Shown here: positions 9,155 to 18,517 of the stretch, one piece after another | Layout of the letters: every line of letters starts with the position of its first letter | Numbering within the stretch: position 1 is the stretch's first letter | Assembly: GCA_902363595.1 (NCBI GenBank) | Contig: CABJAP010000006.1 | Span: 62,001-126,000, forward strand | Direction: 5' to 3' | Length of the DNA stretch: 64,000 bases | Origin: Clostridia bacterium | GTDB taxonomy: Bacteria > Bacillota > Clostridia > Peptostreptococcales > Anaerovoracaceae | The notes under the pieces: generated by a model | Told to the model about the DNA's origin: nothing | What the model saw: the letters and a program-made list of their open reading frames with translations, nothing else | Database searches by the model: none | Program-made: the position numbers and the translations under genes

Positions 9155-9235
9155 ATTACATTTGCTTTTTGTCACGATATTTTGTATCCTAAATACGGCG
9201 ATTATCGTTTTACCGAGGTTAAAAGAGGTATCCAT

Positions 9236-11281
9236 ATGAAAGAATTTTTCTCGAACACGGCAGCTTATCAAAACAAACTCCATAAAGCCTGGAACCATTT
9301 TATAAAGAAGGAGGACTATGATTATTCTTTTATCCAGACGGATATCCTCCGATCCTGGGAACGCTCACGGGCGGCCAATGTAGATCCTTTTGGCATCGTT
9401 ACGAAGATCCTTTCGGCGGAAGAACTAAACCTCAGGATTAATAACAATATGAAACTGATCGAAATCGTCCACCCTTATATGGAACGGCTCTACTCCATTA
9501 TCAAAGATACCAATTCTTACATCTTACTTTCCGATAAGGATGGATATATACTGGATTACCTGGGTGACAGTGAAATTGTCATTGACGGCCAGACCCTGAC
9601 CCGTCTTGTTCCCGGCGCCTGCAGACAGGAGACGATCGCTGGTACCAATGCCATTGGTACCGCCCTCTATCTGAGAAAGCCCGTGCAGCTGTGGGGAAAT
9701 GAGCATTACTGTGAAAAACACCAACAATACACTTGCTCCTGTGCTCCGATCTTTGATAGCAGCAGCAATATTATTGGGGCCATTAACATTACTGTCCTGA
9801 AAGAAAACGCCCACCCTCATACCTTGGGCATGGCCCTCTCCGCTTCCGACAGCATTGCAAAAGAAATGGAACTAACACATGCAATGCGCAGCATCGAACG
9901 CATCAGCGCCCAGAGAAATACAATTATCGAAAATATGAGTTCGGGCCTGTTTCTGTTAACCCAAAGTTACCGTGTATCTCAGGTCAACAAATATGCACTG
10001 AAACTGCTGGACCTATCCTATGAACAGATCATAGGAAAAAATTTGTTTCAATTTATTAGTATCGACGATAATATCTGCTGCAATGACCGCTATGTGTTCC
10101 TTGAAAAAGAACGATATAATGAAGAAGCTTCTATAAAATGGATCGGCGCCCAAAAGCCGCCGAAAGAATTCCGCCTGTCCGTTCATTTCATAAAAGATCA
10201 TGCTGGAGCTGTGACCGGCACCTTGCTCCGCTTTAATGAGACAGAGCTGATCCATAAATTAGTAAAAAACGTAGGAGGATATCATGCCCATTATGACTTT
10301 GAAAGCATTATTGGTGATTCCTTACCGGTGAAAAAAATGATCGCTGCCAGCAAAAAGGCGGCTAAAAGTGATTCAAACGTATTGATTATAGGGGAAAGCG
10401 GGACCGGCAAAGAATTAGTCGCCCAAGCTATCCATAACGCCAGCGCTTCTGCAAGCGGCCCCTTTGTCGCTATAAATTGCGCGGCCATACCAAACAGTCT
10501 GGTTGAAAGCGAGCTGTTCGGCTATGAAAAAGGAGCTTTCACAGGCGCTGATAAAAACGGGCGTCCAGGAAAATTTGAAATGGCAAACGGTGGTACGATC
10601 TTCCTGGATGAAATCGGCGATATGCCTCTGAATATACAGGCTGCTTTGCTTCGCGTTATCCAGACCAAAGAAGTTGTCCGTATCGGCGGAAAATATCCAA
10701 AAGCCGTTGATATGCGCATTATCGCGGCCACAAACCAAGATCTGCCCCAGGCAATTGATAACAAAACGTTCCGCAGGGACCTCTATTACCGCTTGAATGT
10801 GTTTACTATTAACACGCCCTCTTTAGTAACCAGAGGACCTGGGGATATCCGTGTACTTGCAGATTACTTTGTTAAAACGTATAACCATGATAAAAAAGAC
10901 AATATTACAATTTCACCCGATGCATATGCGCTCCTTGAAGCCTATTGGTGGCCGGGAAATATCCGGCAGCTGGAGAATGTCATCGAGCGAGCTATTAACT
11001 TGGTAGAAAAAGAAAAAGCCATTACACTGGAGCAGCTTCCCGAGGATATCGTGCACGTTCTTCCAAGGGCTAAAAACACTGCCATTGAGTCGGAGGCCTC
11101 CGCCCTGCCGGCGAGAAAGCCTCTCAATATGAAAGAAACGGAAAAAATACTCATTATTGAAGCACTGAGAAAAACAAATGGCAATATGACAAAAGCCGCA
11201 GCCTTTCTTGAAATGAATTTACGGACGTTATATCGCAAGCTTGATAAATATCAGATTGACCTCTCCCTCTACCGAACGTAG
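9236..11281 (+). CDS. AcoR-like sigma-54-dependent activator (GAF-PAS-AAA-HTH)
   Basis: 681 residues from the ATG at 9236 (AGAGGT upstream). Residues 70-200 form a GAF-type sensor like that of AcoR and 225-335 a PAS-like segment. Residues 353-590 are the AAA+ sigma-54 activator domain with Walker A GESGTGKE (386-393), GAFTGA loop (433-438) and Walker B TIFLDEIGD. The C-terminus is a Fis-type helix-turn-helix ending NLRTLYRKLDKYQI. It is divergent from the dehydrogenase operon, which has a perfect sigma-54 promoter, so it is the probable activator of that operon. The ligand (acetoin or another ketone) is inferred from family resemblance. Confidence 0.9.
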   Translation: MKEFFSNTAAYQNKLHKAWNHFIKKEDYDYSFIQTDILRSWERSRAANVDPFGIVTKILSAEELNLRINNNMKLIEIVHPYMERLYSIIKDTNSYILLSDKDGYILDYLGDSEIVIDGQTLTRLVPGACRQETIAGTNAIGTALYLRKPVQLWGNEHYCEKHQQYTCSCAPIFDSSSNIIGAINITVLKENAHPHTLGMALSASDSIAKEMELTHAMRSIERISAQRNTIIENMSSGLFLLTQSYRVSQVNKYALKLLDLSYEQIIGKNLFQFISIDDNICCNDRYVFLEKERYNEEASIKWIGAQKPPKEFRLSVHFIKDHAGAVTGTLLRFNETELIHKLVKNVGGYHAHYDFESIIGDSLPVKKMIAASKKAAKSDSNVLIIGESGTGKELVAQAIHNASASASGPFVAINCAAIPNSLVESELFGYEKGAFTGADKNGRPGKFEMANGGTIFLDEIGDMPLNIQAALLRVIQTKEVVRIGGKYPKAVDMRIIAATNQDLPQAIDNKTFRRDLYYRLNVFTINTPSLVTRGPGDIRVLADYFVKTYNHDKKDNITISPDAYALLEAYWWPGNIRQLENVIERAINLVEKEKAITLEQLPEDIVHVLPRAKNTAIESEASALPARKPLNMKETEKILIIEALRKTNGNMTKAAAFLEMNLRTLYRKLDKYQIDLSLYRT

Positions 11282-11283
11282 AT

Positions 11284-11325
11284 CCTATGACATCTCGTCA
11301 TGTTATTTCATGACAGTTTGTCACT
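11284..11325. repeat. Pair of TGAC palindromes at the convergent gene ends
   Basis: TGACATCTCGTCA (11288-11300) and TGACAGTTTGTCA (11311-11323) are two near-adjacent palindromes. The inner halves GTCATG/CATGAC can also form a hairpin. There is no clear T-run. They may terminate the converging genes or bind a TGACA-recognising regulator. Confidence 0.4.
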
Positions 11326-12630
11326 ACCTTTTCGAAAAATTTGCTCCAGTATCATTGCCATCACAGTCCCCACTACCAGTCCATTAGAGAGAATAAAGCG
11401 GATGGACTGGGGCAGTACCGAAAAGACACTGTCCGGAAGAAACATAACTCCCATCCCGCATAACATGGAAATACCGATTACATAGCTTTCTCTGTTTTCA
11501 ATTGTAACTTTCTTAAACTCCTTCAGACCCTGTCCGAAGATCAGCGAAAATACGACCATACTCGTAGCATAGGCGACGGTATGCGGCATGGACGCAAAGA
11601 ATTCAGCGACCGGAGAAAAAATACCAAATAGGACCATGCACAGGCACGCAGCCATAAAAGGCTTTCTTGCCGCCACCCTTGTCATCAGTACCACTCCCGT
11701 AGAGGATACGAACGGCATGAACGGAACGACGGAAAACAGCCCGGACAATAGGGTCGATAATCCGTGTAAGAAAACCGTTTTGGAAAGCTTGCCTTTGGAA
11801 ACTTGTTCTCCGACAGCCTCTGCCATACTGAAAAGACTTGCAAAACTCATGGAGAGCAGCACCAGCGCGCTGAGAACGCAGGATATTACAACCCCCGGAT
11901 TGAAGGAAGGCGCGCCAAAGGCAAACAGTTCCGGTGCTCTGGCCAGTGCACCTATTGTCATCTTATTTTCTGAAAGCCCTAACAAAATTGCCAGTATCCA
12001 TCCCAAAGTGACACCGACCAGCGTTGCAATGCTTTGTATGAACCCCTTCAGATAAACCGAAACAAAAATAATGGTTAGCATGGTGGCCATAAACACAATT
12101 AGTTTTTTCACTTCGATTTCCTGAACCTCATCATCGATCCCCAGTCCTCCTTTCATAAACGTGGCGCTCATCTGTAGGACCATCAGCGTAATGATGAGGC
12201 CATTTACAATCGGCGTAAAGAGCCGGGATAGTTTCAGCATCAGGCCAGTTGCCGCCAAAACCATGATGATGGTGCCTGCAATCAGTATCCCCAGTTCCAG
12301 GTTTCGCCGCAAATCCCCCATTTGGCCGCCCATATCCGCAGTTGACACAGCCATCACGATCATCATGCTTGCCCACAGCCCTGCAGGACCGTCGATAATC
12401 GGATACAAGTGCCCCAGCTTTATCTGCAGCAGCGTAGTAACACCGCATAGAAAAAAAGTGCGCTGTAAAAGTTCTGCAATCTGTATCTGTTCAAGCCCGA
12501 GATGGATTCCCACCGCAATAGGGAGCACTACGGTACCTGCCGCAAAATATATAATATGCTGCAGTGTATAGACAAAAAACTCTCCCTTGGGAACGTGATC
12601 TTCAAGGCCGTATTTCAACTTTTCTTTCAT
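11308..12630 (-). CDS. NCS2-family (xanthine/uracil-type) permease
   Basis: 440 residues from the ATG at 12628-12630, preceded by AGGTG overlapping the end of the upstream gene; longer in-frame starts lack a binding site. About 12-14 hydrophobic segments are visible, with the NCS2-type stretches LQHIIYFAAGTVVLPIAVG and GHLYPIIDGPAGLWAS. NCS2 proteins are ion-coupled importers of purines, pyrimidines or ascorbate. This one ends the catabolic operon 12641-18469, so it may import a substrate or nitrogenous part of it. Substrate unknown. Confidence 0.85.
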   Translation of the reverse strand: MKEKLKYGLEDHVPKGEFFVYTLQHIIYFAAGTVVLPIAVGIHLGLEQIQIAELLQRTFFLCGVTTLLQIKLGHLYPIIDGPAGLWASMMIVMAVSTADMGGQMGDLRRNLELGILIAGTIIMVLAATGLMLKLSRLFTPIVNGLIITLMVLQMSATFMKGGLGIDDEVQEIEVKKLIVFMATMLTIIFVSVYLKGFIQSIATLVGVTLGWILAILLGLSENKMTIGALARAPELFAFGAPSFNPGVVISCVLSALVLLSMSFASLFSMAEAVGEQVSKGKLSKTVFLHGLSTLLSGLFSVVPFMPFVSSTGVVLMTRVAARKPFMAACLCMVLFGIFSPVAEFFASMPHTVAYATSMVVFSLIFGQGLKEFKKVTIENRESYVIGISMLCGMGVMFLPDSVFSVLPQSIRFILSNGLVVGTVMAMILEQIFRKGSDKLS

Positions 12631-12640
12631 GCGAAAGCAC

Positions 12641-14575
12641 CTAAATACGCAGTGCGGCCATATATCCGTCTTCGATGGCATCCAGTGCGTTTCCCGTTTT
12701 CTTTGCATCACCGACGCAGACCAGTTCAACATCGCTATTTGTCAATGAATCATATAGTTCTCTTGTAGGCCGCATACCCACCGCTGTAACGATATGGTCA
12801 AAGGGTCCCAGCGCCTCAGCAGGACGGCCTTTCTGCATGGCCATGACTGTCCCGTCTTTTTCAATAGCCGCTACTTCTGTTTCAACATAAACGTTTACGC
12901 CGCGGTCCTCAAACGATTGAAGTAAGAATCGTTTCATATTGCCCGGCTCCTCCTTTAAAATCTCCGCCGCCATTTCCAAGATTGTCACTTGATTTCCGTG
13001 TGAAGCTAAAAAGTTTGCAGTTTCCCCGCCGACAAGCCCTCCGCCGATTACTGCGACCCGTCCGTCTGCTTTTGCCCTGCCTTCCAGAAGATCGACCGCG
13101 CTTATCACAAACGCATTTTCTATTCCCCTGATGGGCGGTACCCACGGACGACTCCCTGTCGCTATCATGACTATATGCGGGCGGTCTGACTCGATTTGCT
13201 CTGCGGTCAGTTCCGTTTGCAGGCAGATCTCTACGCCCAGCTTTTCCAACTGCGTACGCTGCCATACAAGAAACGAGGATATTTCACCTTTCCAAGGGGG
13301 TACAGCCGCGCAGCCATACATGCCGCCCAGCCTGTCTCTTTTTTCAAACAGCTTCACTTTATGGCCTTTCTGCGCTAAAACCATGGCTGCCTCTGCTCCG
13401 GCCGGGCCTCCTCCTGCAACATAAACCTTTTTCCTGCGTTTTGCAGGCACAATCCTGGTTTCCTGTTCCCGCACCGTTCTCGGATTCAAGGCGCATTTGC
13501 CCGCTAACCCGGAATCGATCCTTGAAGTACAGCCCTGAAGGCATCCGATACAGGTAATGATATCTTCGACTGCGCCAGACATGACTTTTTTTGGCAAGAA
13601 GGGATCGGCCAGAGAGGCTCTTCCCATGTAGCAGGCATCGGCTTTTCCACTTCTGACAATGCTCTCTGCTACATAAGGGTCATTGATCCTACCGACTGTA
13701 GTAACGGGAATGTCTACGACTTTCTTTATCTCTTCTGCGTAATCAGCAATCCAGCCATGTCCCATGACCGCGGGTGGTACCTGCATATACCAAGTCTCGT
13801 ATACTGCTACGGAAACGTTCAAGGAATCGATGCCCGCTTCCTCCAGCATGATGGCCATCGCCTTTGTATCTTCAATGCTCGTACCGCCTTGTGTCCGTTC
13901 TTCACCCGAAATTTTGTAGTCGATCCCAAAATCCTCTCCGCATTTGGATCTGATATTTTTGATGATTTCTATTGGAAAACGCATACGGTTCATTAGATTC
14001 CCGCCATATTTATCCACTCGTTTATTGGAATAAGAAGATGTAAATTCACTGATCAGATACCCATGGGCGCCATGCACCTGTACGCCGTCAAATCCGGCTT
14101 TCTTTGCGCGCTGGGCAGCATCTCCAAACTTTTCAATCATTTCGTCTGTCTCTTCGGTGGTCATTTCATGGGGCATTTCTTTTTTAACCGGACAGGGGAT
14201 TGGTGACGGAGCCCATACCTGCCGGCCTGTAATCCTTGACTCTGTCTGCCTCCCGCCGTGGAAAATCTGTGCATAAATTTTCGCCCCTGCCGCATGGACT
14301 CGCTGCGTCAGTTTTCTATGTGAAGCGATCTGCCGGTCGTTCCAAAGCCCAGGGAGATACTGGTATGTCCTGCCGGTCGCATCAACAGCGTAGTCTTCAG
14401 TAATGATCAGTCCCCATCCGCCTTTTGCCTTTTCTTCGTGATATGCGATAAAACGTTCTGTAGCGGTCCCATCCTCATTGCAGCAGTTCATTACCATTGG
14501 CGAAACAATAAAACGGTTCTTTAATTGGACTGGTCCCAGCCGTATCGGTTTTAATAAGATTTTAAATCCTGACAT
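12641..14575 (-). CDS. Old-yellow-enzyme/FeS flavoprotein reductase (2,4-dienoyl-CoA reductase/BaiCD-like)
   Basis: 644 residues. An N-terminal FMN TIM barrel (about 1-340, start KPIRLGPVQLKNRF, catalytic-type motif VQVHGAHGYLISEF) is followed by a CIGCLQGC...GKC cluster motif for [4Fe-4S] and a C-terminal FAD/NAD(P) module with VAGGGPAGAEAA and VIGGGLVGGETA loops. This is the layout of FadH-type dienoyl-CoA reductase, BaiCD, trimethylamine dehydrogenase and clostridial enoate reductases. It would reduce an activated C=C bond or oxidise an amine. It lies in the uncharacterised cluster, 10 bases before the permease gene. Substrate cannot be read from sequence. Confidence 0.88.
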   Translation of the reverse strand: MSGFKILLKPIRLGPVQLKNRFIVSPMVMNCCNEDGTATERFIAYHEEKAKGGWGLIITEDYAVDATGRTYQYLPGLWNDRQIASHRKLTQRVHAAGAKIYAQIFHGGRQTESRITGRQVWAPSPIPCPVKKEMPHEMTTEETDEMIEKFGDAAQRAKKAGFDGVQVHGAHGYLISEFTSSYSNKRVDKYGGNLMNRMRFPIEIIKNIRSKCGEDFGIDYKISGEERTQGGTSIEDTKAMAIMLEEAGIDSLNVSVAVYETWYMQVPPAVMGHGWIADYAEEIKKVVDIPVTTVGRINDPYVAESIVRSGKADACYMGRASLADPFLPKKVMSGAVEDIITCIGCLQGCTSRIDSGLAGKCALNPRTVREQETRIVPAKRRKKVYVAGGGPAGAEAAMVLAQKGHKVKLFEKRDRLGGMYGCAAVPPWKGEISSFLVWQRTQLEKLGVEICLQTELTAEQIESDRPHIVMIATGSRPWVPPIRGIENAFVISAVDLLEGRAKADGRVAVIGGGLVGGETANFLASHGNQVTILEMAAEILKEEPGNMKRFLLQSFEDRGVNVYVETEVAAIEKDGTVMAMQKGRPAEALGPFDHIVTAVGMRPTRELYDSLTNSDVELVCVGDAKKTGNALDAIEDGYMAALRI

Positions 14576-14602
14576 AAATAACCTCTCATTTACTTTTAAA
14601 TA

Positions 14603-14628
14603 GCAGAGAAAGGTCTCCCTTTCTCTGC
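14603..14628 (-). terminator. Hairpin between the TIM-barrel and reductase genes
   Basis: GCAGAGAAAGG at 14603-14613 pairs perfectly with CCTTTCTCTGC at 14618-14628 across a TCTC loop. On the minus strand it is followed only by TATTTAAAAG, so it is more likely a partial attenuator or mRNA-processing hairpin inside the operon than a full terminator. Confidence 0.5.
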
Positions 14629-14639
14629 CCGTTATTTTT

Positions 14640-15479
14640 TTATAAATATTGTTTGATCGATGCGTAGGCTCTGGCAGCAGCGCGCTTTAGCGGCAGTTGG
14701 CGATGGTCGATCGCAATGATCTCACATCCAATGGTACCCTCATACCCCAGTGCGAGCACCCTTTCAATAAAGTCTTTACAATCAAAATCCCCCTCGCCTG
14801 CAGGAAGCCTATAGTCACAAGTATCCCTCCACATACTTCCGCTTACCAGTTCGGAGTAACCATCTTCCAGTTCGACTGTGACAATTTCTTCCGGCCTGAT
14901 TAGGGCAATATCATCATAACTGCTGGGGCCCATGAACGTATGCCACGAATCGAGACAAAAACCCGCATTCTTCATGCCTGCCGTCCTGAACACTTCAAGG
15001 CCTTTTTTAATACAGTCCATATCCGCTTTAAAAGGCATGAATTCCATTGCAATCCTGGTACCAATATCCTCAGCTTCTTTACAAAGTTTTGCGAATTCCT
15101 CGATGAATTGGTCTTTTTCAATATCGCCATCGGAACCGAATACTTTAATATGTCTCGCCTCCAGCTGTTCAGCCGCTTCAAAGACATTTTTTCGAGTCTG
15201 CTGCGCTTCTTGGTTTTCGTAATCCCACCATTTGTCCAGCACCTCGACTTCTATCTCCGTGATCCCGTTTGCTTCGGCTATACGCTTTGCTTCCTTATAT
15301 CCGTACTGTTCCTTTGTTTTTAAAAGGTCCAATTCCACAAACCCCGCGCCGCTAAAACCAATCCTTCCAATCGTTTCCATGCGCTGCCTAAAATCTGTAT
15401 CCGCGACTTCCACATGATCGCCGCAGTAATGGTTGCCTGCAATTGCCCAGTGGCTGGCAATTAATTTATTATTGTACAT
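14640..15479 (-). CDS. Xylose-isomerase-like TIM-barrel protein (sugar phosphate isomerase/epimerase family)
   Basis: 279 residues, typical of the AP-endonuclease-2/xylose-isomerase-like family that includes IolE, hydroxypyruvate isomerase and 3-dehydroshikimate dehydratase. Candidate metal ligands are visible: E in IAMEFMPFKA, D and H in CLDSWHTFMGP, and E in IGCEIIAIDH. Members isomerise, epimerise or dehydrate keto sugars and cyclitols, and some cleave 3-keto-glycosides. It lies between the SDR gene and the flavin reductase gene. AGGAGG precedes the start. The exact reaction is unknown. Confidence 0.8.
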   Translation of the reverse strand: MYNNKLIASHWAIAGNHYCGDHVEVADTDFRQRMETIGRIGFSGAGFVELDLLKTKEQYGYKEAKRIAEANGITEIEVEVLDKWWDYENQEAQQTRKNVFEAAEQLEARHIKVFGSDGDIEKDQFIEEFAKLCKEAEDIGTRIAMEFMPFKADMDCIKKGLEVFRTAGMKNAGFCLDSWHTFMGPSSYDDIALIRPEEIVTVELEDGYSELVSGSMWRDTCDYRLPAGEGDFDCKDFIERVLALGYEGTIGCEIIAIDHRQLPLKRAAARAYASIKQYL

Positions 15480-15503
15480 TATTTTCCTCCTGAAACCGCA
15501 TGA

Positions 15504-16268
15504 TTAAGCTCTTGCCAGGCCGCCGTCCACATACATGGTCTGCGCAGTCATAAACCCGGCTTCCTCTGATACTAAGAATTTAATGGCTCCTACGAAATCC
15601 GCCGGATACGGGTATTTTGGTATTGCCTGAAGGTTATACATCAGATCCCATTTTCCAGCACCCTCATCACCAGGCTTTCCGCCGATTTCTTTGATGGTAG
15701 ATTCACAGACAAACAGCCCTGGGGCCACTGCGTTTACGGTAATGCCATATTCCCCGTATTCACTGGCCAAGGCCCTTGTTAAACCGATTACTGCTCCTTT
15801 TGTTGAAATATAGCCCGAAAGTTTTGGGTCCGCGCCGTTCAAGAAAGAGTTGGACGCAATGCTCACAACCCGCCCCCAGCCTTGTTCTTTCATATGCGGC
15901 AGAAAAGCCTTGCAGCAGTTGAACGGGCCATCGACGTTTGTCGCAAAATACTTTTTCCATGCTTCGTATGTCACATCCTCAAACATCATGAACGGATAGA
16001 TCCCGGCGTTGTTGATAAGAATATCCACCGAACCAAGCTCTTGTTCCACCTTGCCGGCCATTGCGTTTACTTGTTTTGGATCGCTGATATCGCACTGGTA
16101 GGATATCGCTGTTACTCCAGGTGCTTCTTTTTTAATTCTCTCTTCCGTTTCTGTACATGCGTTCCTTGCTACCAGCGCCACATCATGGCCTAATTTTGCC
16201 AGCTCTACTGCTGTTTCCTGTCCCAATCCTTTTCTCGCTCCTGTTACTAGTGCAACTCTCTTAATCAT
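15504..16268 (-). CDS. Short-chain dehydrogenase/reductase
   Basis: 254 residues, classical SDR. The cofactor loop GARKGLGQE is at the N-terminus (TGxxxGxG type), NNAGIY is in the middle, and the catalytic Ser and YxxxK are visible (SNSFLNG and YISTKGA). The C-terminal GG-containing end (YVDGGLARA) is typical. It would oxidise an alcohol or reduce a ketone with NAD(P)H. It follows the 3-HIBADH-like gene in the same operon with an AGGAGGAG binding site. Substrate unknown. Confidence 0.88.
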   Translation of the reverse strand: MIKRVALVTGARKGLGQETAVELAKLGHDVALVARNACTETEERIKKEAPGVTAISYQCDISDPKQVNAMAGKVEQELGSVDILINNAGIYPFMMFEDVTYEAWKKYFATNVDGPFNCCKAFLPHMKEQGWGRVVSIASNSFLNGADPKLSGYISTKGAVIGLTRALASEYGEYGITVNAVAPGLFVCESTIKEIGGKPGDEGAGKWDLMYNLQAIPKYPYPADFVGAIKFLVSEEAGFMTAQTMYVDGGLARA

Positions 16269-16325
16269 AATGTTCTCCTCCTGTTATCTTAAGTTTTAAT
16301 TATATAATACAGATCTTCTCTGCAT

Positions 16326-17207
16326 TTATCTGTTTATGCCGACATTCTCCTCCTGACGCTTTACAAGCACCGCATAGTCTTCATGCCCTCTCCCAAGAGC
16401 CACGGATTCTTCGTAAAATTGACGTGTCAAAGCAGTCAGCGGCAGCGAAGATTCATACAGTTTGGCAGTCTCCAGCGCCAGGTCGAAATCTTTCAACATC
16501 ATATGTACACTGAAAGCCGGGTCATATCGATTGCTGCTAATCGCCTCAACCTTGGATTGGACGATCAAATTGCCTACCGCGCTCCCAGCTATGACCTCCA
16601 TGCATTGATCAACAGAGATCCCGGCTTTTTCCGCCAGTGTGACTGCCTCGGCCAAAAGCTGCGTCGTATTACCGACCATCGTGTTCAAAGCGATTTTCAT
16701 GACTCTCGCTTCTTCATGTTCCCCCAGCCAATACATGTTTTTTCCCAGCGACCGCAGGTAAGGTTTTGCCTCTTCAAACACCTTTCGATCGCCGGATATA
16801 AGCAGCCCCAGCAACCCCTTTGCTGCCGGCACTATGCTGCCAGTTACTGGCGCTCGCAGAAAATAGCCGCCTTTCTCCTGGATTGTTTGATTTACGCTTT
16901 CTGATTCCGCGGGCGAAACCGTGCTCATGTCAATCACGATTTTGCCTGCCGTAATGCCCTGAACAATGCCATTTTCGCTTAATGCAACCTTCTGCAGGAT
17001 CGCTCCGCTTGCGACCATTGTAAAAATATAGTCCGCTTGTCTGGCAACAGCTTCGGGTGAGCTTGCCCACTGGGCGCCCATTTCCAAAACCTCGGTGGCT
17101 TTGGATTTTGTACGGTTCCATACTGTAACACGATGTCCTGCTTTAATGAGATTTTTACACATGGGATTTCCCATGTTGCCCAATCCGATCCATCCGATAT
17201 GTTTCAT
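16326..17207 (-). CDS. 3-hydroxyisobutyrate dehydrogenase-family oxidoreductase
   Basis: 293 residues from the ATG at 17205-17207, which has GGAGGATG upstream and avoids overlap with the previous gene; a longer frame reaches 17246. The beta-hydroxyacid dehydrogenase signature is clear: IGWIGLGNMGNPM nucleotide loop, DMSTVSP, APVTGS and the catalytic lysine region MKIALNTMVGN. Family members act on 3-hydroxyisobutyrate, tartronate semialdehyde, 2-hydroxymethylglutarate and similar 3-hydroxy acids. It probably oxidises or reduces an intermediate of the cluster pathway; which one is not known. Confidence 0.87.
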   Translation of the reverse strand: MKHIGWIGLGNMGNPMCKNLIKAGHRVTVWNRTKSKATEVLEMGAQWASSPEAVARQADYIFTMVASGAILQKVALSENGIVQGITAGKIVIDMSTVSPAESESVNQTIQEKGGYFLRAPVTGSIVPAAKGLLGLLISGDRKVFEEAKPYLRSLGKNMYWLGEHEEARVMKIALNTMVGNTTQLLAEAVTLAEKAGISVDQCMEVIAGSAVGNLIVQSKVEAISSNRYDPAFSVHMMLKDFDLALETAKLYESSLPLTALTRQFYEESVALGRGHEDYAVLVKRQEENVGINR

Positions 17208-17230
17208 GTCATCCTCCAATTGTTTATCGT

Positions 17231-18469
17231 TTACAGGAACTGGCACCCGGGAAGGCCGCAGCTTGTAATTTCATCCACAGGGAATTTCGTGATCACCTCA
17301 TGGCCATCCTTTGTTACGACGATCTCCTGTTCGATTCTCGCGCTGCCGGTCCCATCTTCCGCAGGGCACCATGTTTCAACAGCAAATACCATGCCTTCTT
17401 CCAATTTGAACGGATGATCCAGAGAAAATAACCTGGATATGATCGGTTTTTCCCACAGGCCGATCCCAATTCCATGTGCGAACTGGAGCAAGAATGCTTC
17501 TTCTTCATTTTTAAAACCCAGTTCTTCTGCTGACGGCCAGCATGCCGCAACGTCAGCAGATGTCGCTCCTGGTTTGATCACGGCAATGGAATCGTTGATC
17601 CATTTTAACGCTTTGTCATAGGCTTTTACCTGCGCCGCAGTTGGTTTTCCGCAGGTAAAGGTTCGATAATAGCAGGTTTTATAACCGTTGTAAGTATTAC
17701 CGATATCGAAATATACGATTTCTCCAGGCCGGATCATACGATTGGACGTCGTATGGGAGTGCGGGTTCCCTCTCTGGCCGGATATGACGTTGACAAATTC
17801 CACCACTTCCGCTCCCCAGCCAATCAGCTTTTTATGGGCAATCGCGGATAATTCGTTTTCCATAATACCCGGGCGCAGGGCTTTCGCCAGGTCGTAATAG
17901 ACTCCGTCAACCATAGATGCGGATTTTTTTAAAAGCTCGATCTCATCCTCCGTTTTGATGATCCTCACATCCACCATCACATCCTGTCCATCGACAACCT
18001 CAATATTATGGGATTCAAGGGATCGAATCATCGATACGTCTGTAATATCCAATCCCAGCGGTTTATTTTCTACACCGTATTTTTTCAAAAAATCTACGAC
18101 TTCTTTCGCTTCCTTTTCGATCATCCCTGCTTCTTTGGGAATTGCGCCTCTCATGGACCCTACGGCAGGAAGGATATTTTCTGCTTTAATCCAGTCTACC
18201 CTCTGTCTTTTAGACGGGCAGGCCGGGTCAAATAAGATCGGCTCTTCCACTCCGTCAATGAGAAGGCAATGTCTGTTCATCTTGTTTCGATTCCATTCTC
18301 CAATATAAGTTCCTGTAATGTAACGGATGTTGTCAAAATCATAACACAGCAGCGCACCAAGGCCTGATTTCTTCAAACCTTCCTTTGCCCTTGCTAAACG
18401 ATTCCTCCTTAATCTGTCAAAATTAACGTTTGATTCAAAATCAACCCCGTTAAATCCCGCTTTTGGCAT
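17231..18469 (-). CDS. M24-family creatinase/prolidase-like protein with altered metal site
   Basis: 412 residues with a creatinase N-terminal domain and a C-terminal pita-bread domain. Four of the five metal-ligand positions of metallo-M24 enzymes are recognisable: Asp in VYFDIGN, His in HGIGIGL, Glu in FAVETWCP and Glu in ARIEQEIV. The second Asp, expected about 11 residues after the first, is Cys here (GYKTCYYRTF). The protein may thus be a lyase or hydrolase rather than a peptidase; creatinase and the DMSP lyase DddP show that the fold has other uses. It is the first gene after the 18518 sigma-54 promoter, with GGAGG before ATG. Confidence 0.8.
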   Translation of the reverse strand: MPKAGFNGVDFESNVNFDRLRRNRLARAKEGLKKSGLGALLCYDFDNIRYITGTYIGEWNRNKMNRHCLLIDGVEEPILFDPACPSKRQRVDWIKAENILPAVGSMRGAIPKEAGMIEKEAKEVVDFLKKYGVENKPLGLDITDVSMIRSLESHNIEVVDGQDVMVDVRIIKTEDEIELLKKSASMVDGVYYDLAKALRPGIMENELSAIAHKKLIGWGAEVVEFVNVISGQRGNPHSHTTSNRMIRPGEIVYFDIGNTYNGYKTCYYRTFTCGKPTAAQVKAYDKALKWINDSIAVIKPGATSADVAACWPSAEELGFKNEEEAFLLQFAHGIGIGLWEKPIISRLFSLDHPFKLEEGMVFAVETWCPAEDGTGSARIEQEIVVTKDGHEVITKFPVDEITSCGLPGCQFL

Positions 18470-18517
18470 ATTGTTTTCCTCCTTTAGGCTTTCATATTTT
18501 CTTGTCTATATTTATAG

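Larger units (their letters stand above)
8900..9235. other. Divergent control region between E1-alpha and the AcoR-like activator
   Basis: No gene. It contains the leftward sigma-54 promoter (8974-8989), three TGACA half-sites at 9101, 9131 and 9150 that may be activator binding sites, and the leader of the rightward activator gene with AGAGGT before its ATG at 9236. Confidence 0.75.

Noticed and set aside
12641..14575. Assignment as a bile-acid (BaiCD) or cinnamate reductase
   Set aside because: The architecture fits, but no other bai or fld genes are nearby, so substrate cannot be claimed.
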